From assembly GCA_035637315.1 (NCBI GenBank), contig DASPXK010000342.1, positions 1 through 25,431 on the forward strand: DNA of 25,431 bases. Reading direction: 5' to 3'. Positions 14,335 through 22,659 of the stretch are shown in pieces (within the stretch, counting starts at the first letter, position 1; each line of letters starts with the position of its first letter). The DNA is from DASPXK01 sp035637315 (GTDB lineage: Bacteria > Chloroflexota > UBA6077 > JACCZL01). The notes beneath the pieces were generated by a model, which was given only the letters and a program-made list of their open reading frames with translations, was not told the origin of the DNA and did no database searches. A program made the translations under genes and the position numbers.

Positions 14335-15354
14335 TTAGTGCGGTTGCGCCTCGTGAGCGGCCGACTGGGCGCGGGCCACCAGGCCACCGAGTCCGGCCTC
14401 ACCCAATTGGCCGAGTTGCCCGCGAATGAGAAAGTACAGCCCACCCACGATGAAGGTCCCGAAGACCGCGGCGTGGATCACGATCGCCGCGGCCAGCGCC
14501 TGGCTGGCGTCCACCGCAAACGGAGCGAGCGACACGACTACCGCCGAGTGAAAGACACCGACGTAGCCCGGTGCCGACGGCACCGCCATGCCGAGGTTGG
14601 TGACCGTCAGCACGAACACGGCCACGCCGAACGGAGTCCCGATCCCCAGCGCAGCCAGGCCGAGATACATCGTGATGGCCGCCGCCACCCACATCACAAC
14701 CGACCAGACGATGACGGCGGCCAACACGCGCGGCTTGCGAACGAATGCCAGGCCATCCAGGAAAGACTCCAACAGAATCACGAGCTGCAACTGCTTCAGG
14801 AGCCCGAGCTTACCCTCGGCCAGGCCGGCGACACGGATGGCCAGCCCGCGTGCCAGGAGCGCCACCGCCAGGCCGCCACTCGCCATTACCAGGCCCGCGC
14901 CGCTCGCCAGCGCGGCCGCCGCGGCCCAGTCCGGGAGCGGCAGCAGGAAACTGATGACGACCAGGAACAGCGCGATGGTCCCCAGATCGAGGACCTTCTC
15001 GATCAGAACCGTCGCGAGGACGGTGCTCACCCTGACTCGCTCGGACTCGCCGACCAGGTAAGCCCGTAAGATCTCGCCGACTCGAAGTGGCAGGACGGTG
15101 TTGGCCATGTAGCCGACGTACAGGGCCGACAGCAGGCCTCTCGTCGACACCCGGCTCGGCTCCGGGAAGAACAGCCGCCAGCGGCACATCTTCATGTACA
15201 TCGTCACGGGCAGGGTCGCCACGCAGGCCACGACAAGGAGTGGGTTGGCGCTGGCGAGCGCGGCCCACAGTTCGCCGAAGTCGACGCTCCAGACGAGGAA
15301 CAGGATCGAGGCAGCGCTGATCAGGAGACCCAGCCAGAGGCGCGGACTTCTCAC
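14335..15354 (-). CDS. Flippase-like integral membrane protein (UPF0104/LPG_synthase_TM), copy 1
   Basis: This is the first of three UPF0104-type proteins in the cluster, 339 residues. Signatures: GYMANTVLPLRVGEILRAYL (about 81-100), TVLIEKVLDLGTIALF, and VPSAPGYVGVFHSAVVV. About eight membrane segments are visible, with a basic start MRSPRLWLG. The conserved E-[KR]-V-x-D signature reads EKVLD here and ERVLD/ERVFD in the other copies. The start is a GTG at 15354 that shares GTGA with the stop of the GT-C/DUF2298 fusion, so translation is coupled. The end is 3 bp before the DUF2298 gene. It sits between the two DUF2298 genes, which suggests that it serves the same lipid-linked substrate. Transport activity is inferred. 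Confidence 0.88.
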   Translation of the reverse strand: MRSPRLWLGLLISAASILFLVWSVDFGELWAALASANPLLVVACVATLPVTMYMKMCRWRLFFPEPSRVSTRGLLSALYVGYMANTVLPLRVGEILRAYLVGESERVRVSTVLATVLIEKVLDLGTIALFLVVISFLLPLPDWAAAAALASGAGLVMASGGLAVALLARGLAIRVAGLAEGKLGLLKQLQLVILLESFLDGLAFVRKPRVLAAVIVWSVVMWVAAAITMYLGLAALGIGTPFGVAVFVLTVTNLGMAVPSAPGYVGVFHSAVVVSLAPFAVDASQALAAAIVIHAAVFGTFIVGGLYFLIRGQLGQLGEAGLGGLVARAQSAAHEAQPH

Positions 15355-18300
15355 AGCCTGGAGCCGAGCACGTGGTAGATCGTGACGCCGCCCTCGCGAT
15401 ACGCGATTTCGAGGTCGTCGCCGACCATGCTGTCGAACTTTTCGAGGCCGGCGGCCGAGTAGTATGCCCTTTCGAGGCCCCCGACGACGATGTAGGCCAC
15501 GCCGTACTTGTGGAGCAGCGCTCTGGCCACATCCGGACTGATGGTCTCATATGCGGCCTTGACGTCACGCTGGCGCTCGTCGACTCGCGACTGATAGCCC
15601 GACCGCTGCTGCTTCTGGTGCCAGTCCCAGCCCAACACCGCTGGAAGCCCAGTGTAGATCGAGAACCGCGAGCCCCAGTGATACAGCGGGGCCTGGCCCT
15701 CGAGAAAGACCGGTGTGTCCGGCACGTTCTCGAGCACCCAGCGAATCGCGCGATAGTCAGCCGGCAACTCCAGGTCACGCCCGCCGTCCGCGTACCTGGC
15801 GCGGGCCATGTAGGCCATGCCGTCCAGGGTCGGTCCGAGCGGCGCAAAGCGCAGCCCGAGCTTGATTGGAGTCGCCCGCAGCGGGTACACCGCCGCGCAA
15901 AGGACCAGGAACGTCAGGCAGGCCGCCCACAACGCCGGCCAGACCGTGCGGCCCGTCCCAGGCGCGCCCAGTCGCCTGGCTGCCCACGCGAGCGCCGGTC
16001 CAGCCAACAGCGCAAGCAGAACCCAGGCTTGCAGATAGAACTTGAAGACCGTGTTCATTCGCCCGACGTCGCCGCGGACGGCGACCAGCTCCGGCAGCAC
16101 CAGCGCCGCCAGTGCGGCCGCTCCAAGAGCGAGGAGGAAGAGGGTCTCCGTCGACCGCCGCCGCGCGACTGCCAGCAGCAGTCCGGCCGCGCCGACCGCC
16201 ACCCCCAGGCCGAGCACCCCGCGGCCGGCCGCGAAGAGCAGCAGAACCACGACCAGCACCAGGCCGCCCGCCGAGGCGCTTAGCACGTCGGAGCGAGCTC
16301 CCAGGATTGGCAGCGCCAGGCTGTAGTAGCCGCGCTGAACAAGTGCGCTTCGCGGGTCCAGGTTGACGCCGAAGGCGAGCGGCGCCGAGCGGACCAGCTC
16401 AACCGTTAGCCAGCTCCCGAGCCCGAACAACAGCAGGCCGTTGATCGCCAGGAACTGGCTGACGTCAGTAATCGCCTTGACCGGTACGACGCCGGAATAG
16501 AACAGCTCGTATCTGGCCAGATAGGGCAGGAAGAGCAGCGAGGACAGCAGGTAGAGGCCGCCCACGATCGCGGCGCCCACGAGGCACGCGCCGGCCCAGC
16601 CGATGCCTCGACCGGGCCGCAGCATGAGAACGGCCGCGGCCCCGAGAATGAGCAGGTAGGTTGGAAAGTCCCACGTGTTGGTGGCCCGCAGACTCCCGAC
16701 CACCAGCGCCCCCAGCCCGAGGAGCGGCAGCGCATGCGCGTGCCTCGACAAGCTCACGAGCAGGCCCTTCGACGGCGTAACCCGGCAACGAATGAGCTGA
16801 AGCCCGATTAACGCAGCGACGACCTGCATCGGAAACGAGACCATGTGCGCATGAAGGTCGCCGTACAGGAAAGTGAAGAAAGGGAATTCGTGAATTGGGC
16901 CTGGATCCTCGGGCCCGATGAAACGGGTGCTGCGCCAGAAGTCGAAGGACGGCGCGCTGGAGCCGCGGGTCAGCACGACCAGGCCAAACGCGGCGCGCGA
17001 CAGGCCCGTCACGAGCGGCAGGACGCTCGGAACGCCCTCGCCACCAACTTTCCAGAGCGCGTCGCGGACCTGCGCCGCACCGTCCAGATTCCCCAGCAGG
17101 CAGAGCGCCACCGCCGACCCGAGGCCGGCTGCGATCGGCCAGCGCCTCGGACGGCCCTGTAGATCCGCCCACCGCCCGCCGGCCACCGCGTACCCGAACG
17201 CGAAGGCCGCAACCGCCGTGAAGGCGAAAATCGTCGCGATCGCCAGATTGTACGCCTGGGCCGGCGGGACGGCCGACAGGTGAGTCAGGAAGGCGACGAG
17301 GACGAAGCCGTAGTAGTAGTAATTGATGTAGCCGCCTGCGAACCACGGATCGTAGGGCGGGAACGACGGCGTTTTGATGACCGCGTTCAAGTAGGCGAAA
17401 TCCATGGGCTTCTCGCCACCGAACGTGGGATGCCAGAGATCCGGGTTCGCCATCCGGACCACCAGCATTAACGCGAAGGCACCCACAAACACAGCTTCGG
17501 TTGCCAGGACTAGCTTCCTGATCCTCCGCAGGTCGCCGGCCATCTCCGCGCCATGGCGCCTGACGACCGACGCGGACAGCCCGGCCAGGACGAGCAAACA
17601 GGTGACCGCCAGACCTCGGCCGAACGGCGCGATCCCGAGACTGGCCGCCAGCCAGGCTAGATAGCTGGCGATGAGCAGCCCGAGGAGCTTCGCGACGGCG
17701 AAGCCGCGATCGGGCAGACCGCGAAACAGCCACCAGCAGATCGGGAGGGAAGCCAGGGCGAGCGCCTCGACCGCGGCCAGCCAGAACGGAAGGGCAAGGT
17801 TCGCCGCCAGGCCATCGAGCGCGAAGTTGTCCGACCAAGTCCCACTAGCCTGCACATGCGCCCACTCGTCCGCTGAAAGCATCAGTCCGGAGCGGGCACC
17901 GGCCTCGACCGGCCTGGTCCGCTCGAGGTCGTCCAGAGGGACGGCTGCGAGCTGTTCGGCGACCCGTTGGGCCGAGAAGCGGGCCGCCTTCTGAAAGATG
18001 AGGACTGTCGGATGGTCGTAGACGGTGAAGTCCTCCTGGGCGGAGGAATCGTCGATCGTGTAGCCGAACAGCTGCGGCCGAGAGTCGAACCGGGCGACGG
18101 GGTCGAAGCCCAGTTCGCCGCTGAGGAGCAGCCGGTAGTACTCGATTGCGATCGGATAGCGGCGCGGCAGGCGTGGGATCGAGCCGACCAAGCGATTGCT
18201 CGACAGGATGATGTAGTCCGCGCGCCGCAGGTTCTGAGCGAGCTTCTGGGCTTTTTCGTGGGACTCGTCGGCGTACAGCTCCATCGAAACTTCGGCGAAG

Positions 18301-19682
18301 CGCCGTTCGCGGCCGGGCAGCCCCAGCGGCAGCGCGTCATCCCAGTGCTCGACCGCCAGCGCCGAGCCCGGCGCGACGTTGGCGTAGATCCACTCCGAGG
18401 CCTCGACCCGAGCGTTGGGACGCGAATAGATCGACGAGAACATCGCCGCGTAGATGGCCGTGGCGCCCAGGACGCCTGGGGCCGCCAATCTGCAGACCCA
18501 CCTGGCCCAGGGGCGAGCCCGCGCGGATACGGGCCCCCACAGCCAGACCAGCGTGGCGGCGGTGAGCACCGCCAGGGCGGGGTAGACTGGCAGCAAGTAA
18601 CGCAGGAACTTGGCGAACTGGAACGCGAAGTAGCCCAGGTTGATCACCGCCCAGGCGACCAGCAGCAGGTGCCGGCCCTGCTCCGGCCAATGGCGCAGCC
18701 GGACGGCCATGATCGCCAGGCTCGCCAGGGCAGCGGCTCCGAGGGCCGGCCCGAAGCCCCACTCGATCAGCCCACGCAGCGCGAACCAGGGGGTGGGCGT
18801 GCCAGCCCATTGGACCATGTAGGGAACTTCGATCTCGCCGGAGCTGATCTTCACCCACCGGTCGAGGTCGCTGAAGCGCTGCTCGTTGGGAAGGAATCCC
18901 AAAAATGAGCCGGCGGTGAAGCTGTAAGGCTCGCCGACGCGGTACGCGAGCAGCGCCGCCAGCCCGCACACCGCGAGTCCGATCAACTGCTGAGCCGGTG
19001 TCGGCCGGCGATCCGAAACGGGGGGCCGCACCAGGACCACCAACCCGACGATCGGTACCAGCAGCAGCGCGCTCAGCTTCGCCGCGACGGCCAGCCCGGC
19101 CGCCGCTCCGAGCAGCGCGTAGTCGAGCGCTCGGCCGAGCAGCCAGGCCCGGTACGCCGCGTATAACGCCAGGGTCGTGAAGAATGCCAGAAACGTATCG
19201 ACGGCGAAGAAATGGGCCAACTGGACGTGCAAGACCGTGACCGATAACAGTGCCGCGCCGAGGAGGCCGACGGCGGTCCCGTACACCAGCCGCCCGAGCA
19301 AGAACACCAGCAGCACCGTGCCCAGATCGACGGCGGCCGACAGCCCCCGACCCAGGAGATTGATCCGGTCGTAGCTGGCCATCCCGACCAGTTCGCCCAA
19401 CGCCCGCGTGAGGAACAGCGGCGCCATGCCGTATGCGAAGCCGTCGAAGCCCTGGTTGTACGGGTTCAGCGGCGAGCGCCGCGTGTCGAAGTACTGGAGG
19501 AGGCCGCTCGGGAGGCGGATCTTGTCGCCGACGATCGCGAGGAAGCGCTCGTCCGGGTGAAGGTGTTGGCCATCGTCCCAGTTCAGGCCGTGAAACCGCA
19601 GCGCGCCGCCTGCCAGGAGGATGGCGACGAGGCAGAGCCAGACGAGCCAATTGCCTGGATTCGGCGTTCTAAGCGCTGGCAT
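15351..19682 (-). CDS. GT-C (GT39-like) + DUF2298 fusion membrane protein
   Basis: This is a 1443-residue, two-part membrane protein. Residues ~1-560 are a GT39/ArnT-like GT-C module: the first outer loop holds LHPDERFLAIVGDK (acidic pair Asp44-Glu45), about ten membrane segments follow, then a soluble part ending FTVYDHPTVLIFQKA. From ~625 a full DUF2298 module follows: FRGLPDRGFAVAKLLGLLI, GEKPMDFAYLNAVI, DPWFAGGYINYYYYGFVLVA, FPFFTFLYGDLHAHMVSFPM, NTWDFPTYLLI, RMNTVFKFYLQAWVLL, and a soluble tail with IRWVLENVPDTPVFLEG. The module is the paralogue of the stand-alone 770-aa protein. The ATG at 19682 has GGGAG just upstream, slightly close. Fusion implies that the two activities work on one substrate. 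Catalysis by either half is inferred from family. Confidence 0.9.
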   Translation of the reverse strand: MPALRTPNPGNWLVWLCLVAILLAGGALRFHGLNWDDGQHLHPDERFLAIVGDKIRLPSGLLQYFDTRRSPLNPYNQGFDGFAYGMAPLFLTRALGELVGMASYDRINLLGRGLSAAVDLGTVLLVFLLGRLVYGTAVGLLGAALLSVTVLHVQLAHFFAVDTFLAFFTTLALYAAYRAWLLGRALDYALLGAAAGLAVAAKLSALLLVPIVGLVVLVRPPVSDRRPTPAQQLIGLAVCGLAALLAYRVGEPYSFTAGSFLGFLPNEQRFSDLDRWVKISSGEIEVPYMVQWAGTPTPWFALRGLIEWGFGPALGAAALASLAIMAVRLRHWPEQGRHLLLVAWAVINLGYFAFQFAKFLRYLLPVYPALAVLTAATLVWLWGPVSARARPWARWVCRLAAPGVLGATAIYAAMFSSIYSRPNARVEASEWIYANVAPGSALAVEHWDDALPLGLPGRERRFAEVSMELYADESHEKAQKLAQNLRRADYIILSSNRLVGSIPRLPRRYPIAIEYYRLLLSGELGFDPVARFDSRPQLFGYTIDDSSAQEDFTVYDHPTVLIFQKAARFSAQRVAEQLAAVPLDDLERTRPVEAGARSGLMLSADEWAHVQASGTWSDNFALDGLAANLALPFWLAAVEALALASLPICWWLFRGLPDRGFAVAKLLGLLIASYLAWLAASLGIAPFGRGLAVTCLLVLAGLSASVVRRHGAEMAGDLRRIRKLVLATEAVFVGAFALMLVVRMANPDLWHPTFGGEKPMDFAYLNAVIKTPSFPPYDPWFAGGYINYYYYGFVLVAFLTHLSAVPPAQAYNLAIATIFAFTAVAAFAFGYAVAGGRWADLQGRPRRWPIAAGLGSAVALCLLGNLDGAAQVRDALWKVGGEGVPSVLPLVTGLSRAAFGLVVLTRGSSAPSFDFWRSTRFIGPEDPGPIHEFPFFTFLYGDLHAHMVSFPMQVVAALIGLQLIRCRVTPSKGLLVSLSRHAHALPLLGLGALVVGSLRATNTWDFPTYLLILGAAAVLMLRPGRGIGWAGACLVGAAIVGGLYLLSSLLFLPYLARYELFYSGVVPVKAITDVSQFLAINGLLLFGLGSWLTVELVRSAPLAFGVNLDPRSALVQRGYYSLALPILGARSDVLSASAGGLVLVVVLLLFAAGRGVLGLGVAVGAAGLLLAVARRRSTETLFLLALGAAALAALVLPELVAVRGDVGRMNTVFKFYLQAWVLLALLAGPALAWAARRLGAPGTGRTVWPALWAACLTFLVLCAAVYPLRATPIKLGLRFAPLGPTLDGMAYMARARYADGGRDLELPADYRAIRWVLENVPDTPVFLEGQAPLYHWGSRFSIYTGLPAVLGWDWHQKQQRSGYQSRVDERQRDVKAAYETISPDVARALLHKYGVAYIVVGGLERAYYSAAGLEKFDSMVGDDLEIAYREGGVTIYHVLGSRL

Positions 19683-19731
19683 GTGCTCCCGGCATTCTCA
19701 CATACGAACCGGGCGACGCGGAAGAACCTGC

Positions 19732-22212
19732 CTACGGACTCAGCTCGATCAGCTCGTCGCCGCGCAGCAGGTACGACCGCCGCTCCGGGTAGAGTCGCAT
19801 CAAGCGGCCGTTGTCCCTAAGGCCGAGGTCGCGCGCGTAGATCACCTTCGCGTTCAGCAGTGGTCCGTTGGCCGGAAAGACCGAGCCATATGGCTGCCAG
19901 TCAGGCCACTGCTGGCTGACAAAGACCAACGCCTGCTCGAGCTCGGCCCGCTCGACTAGGTCTAGTCGGCTCCGATCGATCCCGTTGAAGCCCTGATAGC
20001 TACGCAGGGCTGCTGGCAGATAGCCCAGCAAATCGATCGCCAGCAGGCAGGTCACGAACGCCGCAACGGCCACCCGCGGAGCGAGCGGCCGCCATGCGCG
20101 CATGGCGGCCGCTCTCGGGTCCTCATCGCCCACCAGGAGCGGCAGTCTGGTGAGCAGCGCAAAGCCCCGCGCGCTCAGCAGTGCCAGCATCCCCAGCGCC
20201 TCGTAGTAGTAGCGCGGTCCGAACATGATCCCATCGGCCCAGTAGAAGACGTACGCTCCGACCAGGGCGGCGAATGAAGCGGCCAGGACCCAGTCCCAGC
20301 CCGTGCGGCTCAGGACCACGATCGGCACGGCAGCCGCGGCCAGGGTCAGATATGGCGGCCACCCGTACAGGTGGCGGAACAGCTCGAGTGTGTTGGCCCA
20401 GGTGTTGGCGAGCCCAGTTGCCAGGTCGTGGCCGCCGTGGATGCCAGCCTCGGGTCCAAAGCCGATGACGTCGTGGCCTTGCCAGCCAAGCTCGAATGGA
20501 TTGCGCAGGGGGTCGCCCATCAGCTGCCAGTTGAAAAGCAGCAGGAAGGCGATCGGGGGCGCCAGGCCCAGGGCGGCCAGGCCGCTTCGGGTCAGCCAGC
20601 AGCGGCGGTCACGAATCAGGCGCGCCGCGAACACCGCCAGGAGCGGAGCCCCAACCGCAATCGCCGTTAGTTGTCGGGTGATGAACATTATCCCGAACGC
20701 GGCCCCGGCCATGACCCAGGCGACCCGACTTTCGGTCTGCCAGCCGAGCACGGCGGCCAGCAGCAGCAGGCTGGTCCAGAACAGCCCGGCCGGGTGGGCC
20801 ATCATCGAGCCGGACATGAACAAAAAAAAGGGCGAGCTGAGCATCAGGATGGCCGCGAGCGTGGCGACGCCGGACCCATAGATACGCCTGCCGGCCAGGT
20901 AGGTCAGCGCGATCGCGCCGCCCGCCGCCAGCGGCGAGACCACCCATGGCGCACCGACCAGCACGCTCGGCGCCAGGACCAGCGGCTGGCCGGGCGGATA
21001 CTTCCCGAACCACTGGCCGGCGTACTGGACGATGAACTCCTGGTCGAAGAATTCCGGCAGCGCCGGGGCCGGGGCGGAGAACCGCCCCAGCGCAAAGAGC
21101 TGGGCCTGGAACAGGTAGGTCACCCCATCCTGGACGTGAGGAATACCCTCCAGGACGAAGTACGAGATGGCGCCAGTCGCGGTGAGGGCGAGGGCAGCGA
21201 ACAGGCCAGCTGCCGCGATCCCAGATGACATACTGAGTTTCGGCTGACGGTCGGAGCGCAGGGTGACGTCTGGGCTCACGGCCCGTGCTGCCGCCACCAG
21301 GACCAGCGCGAACAGCCAGGTGCGCAACAGCTCGCGGCTGAGCGCCTGCAGCCAGCCCAGCGCATCGCGTTTGTACTCGAGCAGGCCGCCGGCGATGGTT
21401 CGATCTGCCCGGCCCTGGACCCGCTCCTCGATCGAGAAGCTCCGATCGTCCGGCCCCACCATCACAACCAGACCGCCGCCACCGTCGTCGGCTCTGACCA
21501 GGGCCCGCACCGCAGAGCCCGGTCGGACCATGGACACGCTCAAGCGATAGTTCCGCCAGGTCTGGTCGCCGGCCTGGATGACTGACCCATCGCGAGGGTC
21601 GTCTCGAAGGGTCCAGCCCTCGAGCGGCTCACTGGTGAGGAGCTTGCTCGCCCAGGTATCCGGCTGCCAGACCAGCGGTGAGGCCCCAGCCAGCACCCGT
21701 CCATCCGGCGACTCGACCGTGGCGCCCTCTACGCCGGATCGAAGGCCGCTCGCCAGCCAGAGCGCCGCGCCTTCCAGCCACGAGATGCTCTCGTGCGTCC
21801 AGCCCGCGGCCAGCGGCCTGCTGTCCGTGGGCGCGAGCGACAGGGCTACTCCGCCCCGCGCGTGGAGCCCGGCGCTGGCGACCAGCCGCGCCGATCCGAG
21901 CATGGCCGTCACCCGATCGCCGGCCACCTCTATCTGGAGCTCGCTGCGCTCGGTGCCCGCCCAGACCAGCACGCCTAGCAGCACCGCGTTGAGCAGCCCA
22001 AAGCGCCACAGCCGGCGCGCGTCGGCTCGCGTGGCCGACCAGCCGACCAGCGCGATGCCACCGCCGCCCAGCAGCGCCAGCAGCCAGAGCTCCGTGCGAA
22101 CGCCGAGCGCCCCGAGCAGCAGGCCACAGCCGACCGCCGCGGGCGCCCGCTCGACGAGCCTGGGCCCTCGTTGGCCGCTCCAAAGCGCGGTTGTTATGAT
22201 CCGGACGGCCAC
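19732..22212 (-). CDS. GT39-like GT-C membrane protein with extracytoplasmic lectin-like insert
   Basis: This 826-residue protein is first in the minus-strand cluster. Residues 1-100 are hydrophobic. Residues ~105-290 are soluble and strand-rich, with GWTLRDDPRDGSVIQAGD, TWRNYRLSVSMVRPGSAVRA and GLVVMVGPDDRSFSIEERVQ, a pattern like concanavalin-type jelly-roll domains. From ~340 a GT-C part follows: GIPHVQDGVTYLFQAQLFAL, then QYAGQWFGKYPPGQPLVLAP, SPFFLFMSGSMMAHPAG, and about nine membrane segments, ending with a short soluble tail. GT-C enzymes transfer sugars from polyprenyl phosphates outside the membrane. The start is a GTG at 22212 with GAGG upstream; 49 bp separate the end from the next gene. 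The glycosyltransferase class is by pattern, and donor and acceptor are unknown. Confidence 0.8.
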   Translation of the reverse strand: MAVRIITTALWSGQRGPRLVERAPAAVGCGLLLGALGVRTELWLLALLGGGGIALVGWSATRADARRLWRFGLLNAVLLGVLVWAGTERSELQIEVAGDRVTAMLGSARLVASAGLHARGGVALSLAPTDSRPLAAGWTHESISWLEGAALWLASGLRSGVEGATVESPDGRVLAGASPLVWQPDTWASKLLTSEPLEGWTLRDDPRDGSVIQAGDQTWRNYRLSVSMVRPGSAVRALVRADDGGGGLVVMVGPDDRSFSIEERVQGRADRTIAGGLLEYKRDALGWLQALSRELLRTWLFALVLVAAARAVSPDVTLRSDRQPKLSMSSGIAAAGLFAALALTATGAISYFVLEGIPHVQDGVTYLFQAQLFALGRFSAPAPALPEFFDQEFIVQYAGQWFGKYPPGQPLVLAPSVLVGAPWVVSPLAAGGAIALTYLAGRRIYGSGVATLAAILMLSSPFFLFMSGSMMAHPAGLFWTSLLLLAAVLGWQTESRVAWVMAGAAFGIMFITRQLTAIAVGAPLLAVFAARLIRDRRCWLTRSGLAALGLAPPIAFLLLFNWQLMGDPLRNPFELGWQGHDVIGFGPEAGIHGGHDLATGLANTWANTLELFRHLYGWPPYLTLAAAAVPIVVLSRTGWDWVLAASFAALVGAYVFYWADGIMFGPRYYYEALGMLALLSARGFALLTRLPLLVGDEDPRAAAMRAWRPLAPRVAVAAFVTCLLAIDLLGYLPAALRSYQGFNGIDRSRLDLVERAELEQALVFVSQQWPDWQPYGSVFPANGPLLNAKVIYARDLGLRDNGRLMRLYPERRSYLLRGDELIELSP
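22171..22200 (+). promoter_or_regulatory. Predicted promoter of the 112-aa gene
   Basis: TTGGCC (22171-22176, 4/6) and TATGAT (22195-22200, 5/6) are 18 nt apart on the plus strand. The predicted start near 22207 gives a leader of about 32 nt that contains GGAGGAG. The promoter lies within the first codons of the divergent 826-aa gene, since the spacer between the two genes is only 26 bp. Confidence 0.4.
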
Positions 22213-22238
22213 GTCCGCCTCAGCTGGAGGAGCGCGCC
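22213..22238. promoter_or_regulatory. 26-bp divergent spacer with back-to-back ribosome binding sites
   Basis: The spacer between the two GTG starts holds GGAGGAG six bases before the plus-strand GTG at 22239 and, on the other strand, TGAGG five bases before the minus-strand GTG at 22212. Both assigned starts are supported by these sites. There is no room for promoters inside the spacer, so each must lie within the opposite gene or further away. Confidence 0.6.
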
Positions 22239-22577
22239 GTGCAGGGTGCAGGGTTGGAAGGCATCCGTTACGACCGCCTCTGCCGTACGTCGAATTCTGA
22301 GGCGTACCTGATCAGCAGAGCAGACGAGGCGATCGGCCGGATCGACCTGCACTTCACGACCAGCACCGTCTACGGTCTGCTCATCGTCGAGCGCGAGATG
22401 CCCCACGAGGAGCTCACGGCCCTGATCGGCCGGATCGACGAGGACCTGGTGTGGAGCGCCGACGTCATTCGCGATGACTTCGTCGTCACCGTCTACCAGG
22501 GGTACGAGGTCGGCGTATTCAGTGAATCCGAATCCTCTCGAGGGGACGTCGACGCCGAGGACGGCGAGAGCGGCTAA
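22239..22577 (+). CDS. Hypothetical 112-aa protein
   Basis: I do not recognise the family. The protein looks like one compact alpha/beta domain: strands AYLISRADEAIGRIDLHFT and STVYGLLIVERE, a helix MPHEELTALIGRIDEDL, and strands DDFVVTVYQGYEVGVFS. It ends in an acidic, probably disordered tail (ESESSRGDVDAEDGESG). No signal peptide or membrane segment is seen, so it is probably cytoplasmic. The GTG start at 22239 has an excellent GGAGGAG six bases upstream, and a promoter candidate precedes it. It is divergent from the glycan cluster and is followed by two hairpins before the ABC operon, so it may be a separate unit. A small regulator or accessory protein is possible; nothing shows which. 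Confidence 0.7.
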   Translation: MQGAGLEGIRYDRLCRTSNSEAYLISRADEAIGRIDLHFTTSTVYGLLIVEREMPHEELTALIGRIDEDLVWSADVIRDDFVVTVYQGYEVGVFSESESSRGDVDAEDGESG

Positions 22578-22580
22578 TAG

Positions 22581-22617
22581 TAGCACGACGCGTTTGGGTC
22601 GGCGCCACCTCGTGCTA
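22581..22617 (+). terminator. Hairpin after the 112-aa gene
   Basis: TAGCACGA (22581-22588) and TCGTGCTA (22610-22617) are perfect 8-bp arms around a 21-nt loop. The hairpin starts four bases after the TAA stop (22575-22577), the usual place for a terminator. No T-run follows, so it may end transcription poorly or protect the 3' end. Confidence 0.4.
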
Positions 22618-22621
22618 AGCT

Positions 22622-22659
22622 ATCCTCGGGGATGCCACCCTCCGAAGCTCCCCGAGGAT
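22622..22659 (+). terminator. Strong hairpin upstream of the ABC binding-protein gene
   Basis: ATCCTCGGGGA (22622-22632) and TCCCCGAGGAT (22649-22659) are perfect 11-bp arms around a 16-nt loop, followed by TTTCG. It is the strongest hairpin I see in an intergenic region of this window and begins four bases after the previous one. It ends 39 bp before the ATG of the binding protein. It could be a terminator for the 112-aa gene or a 5'-leader structure of the ABC operon. Confidence 0.5.

Noticed and set aside
16465..17838. 457-residue minus-strand open frame
   Set aside because: It is an out-of-frame shadow of the DUF2298 half of the 1443-aa fusion. The real frame has clear membrane helices and conserved motifs.
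18337..19650. 437-residue minus-strand open frame
   Set aside because: It is an out-of-frame reading of the GT39-like half of the 1443-aa gene, with shadow composition and no recognisable domain.
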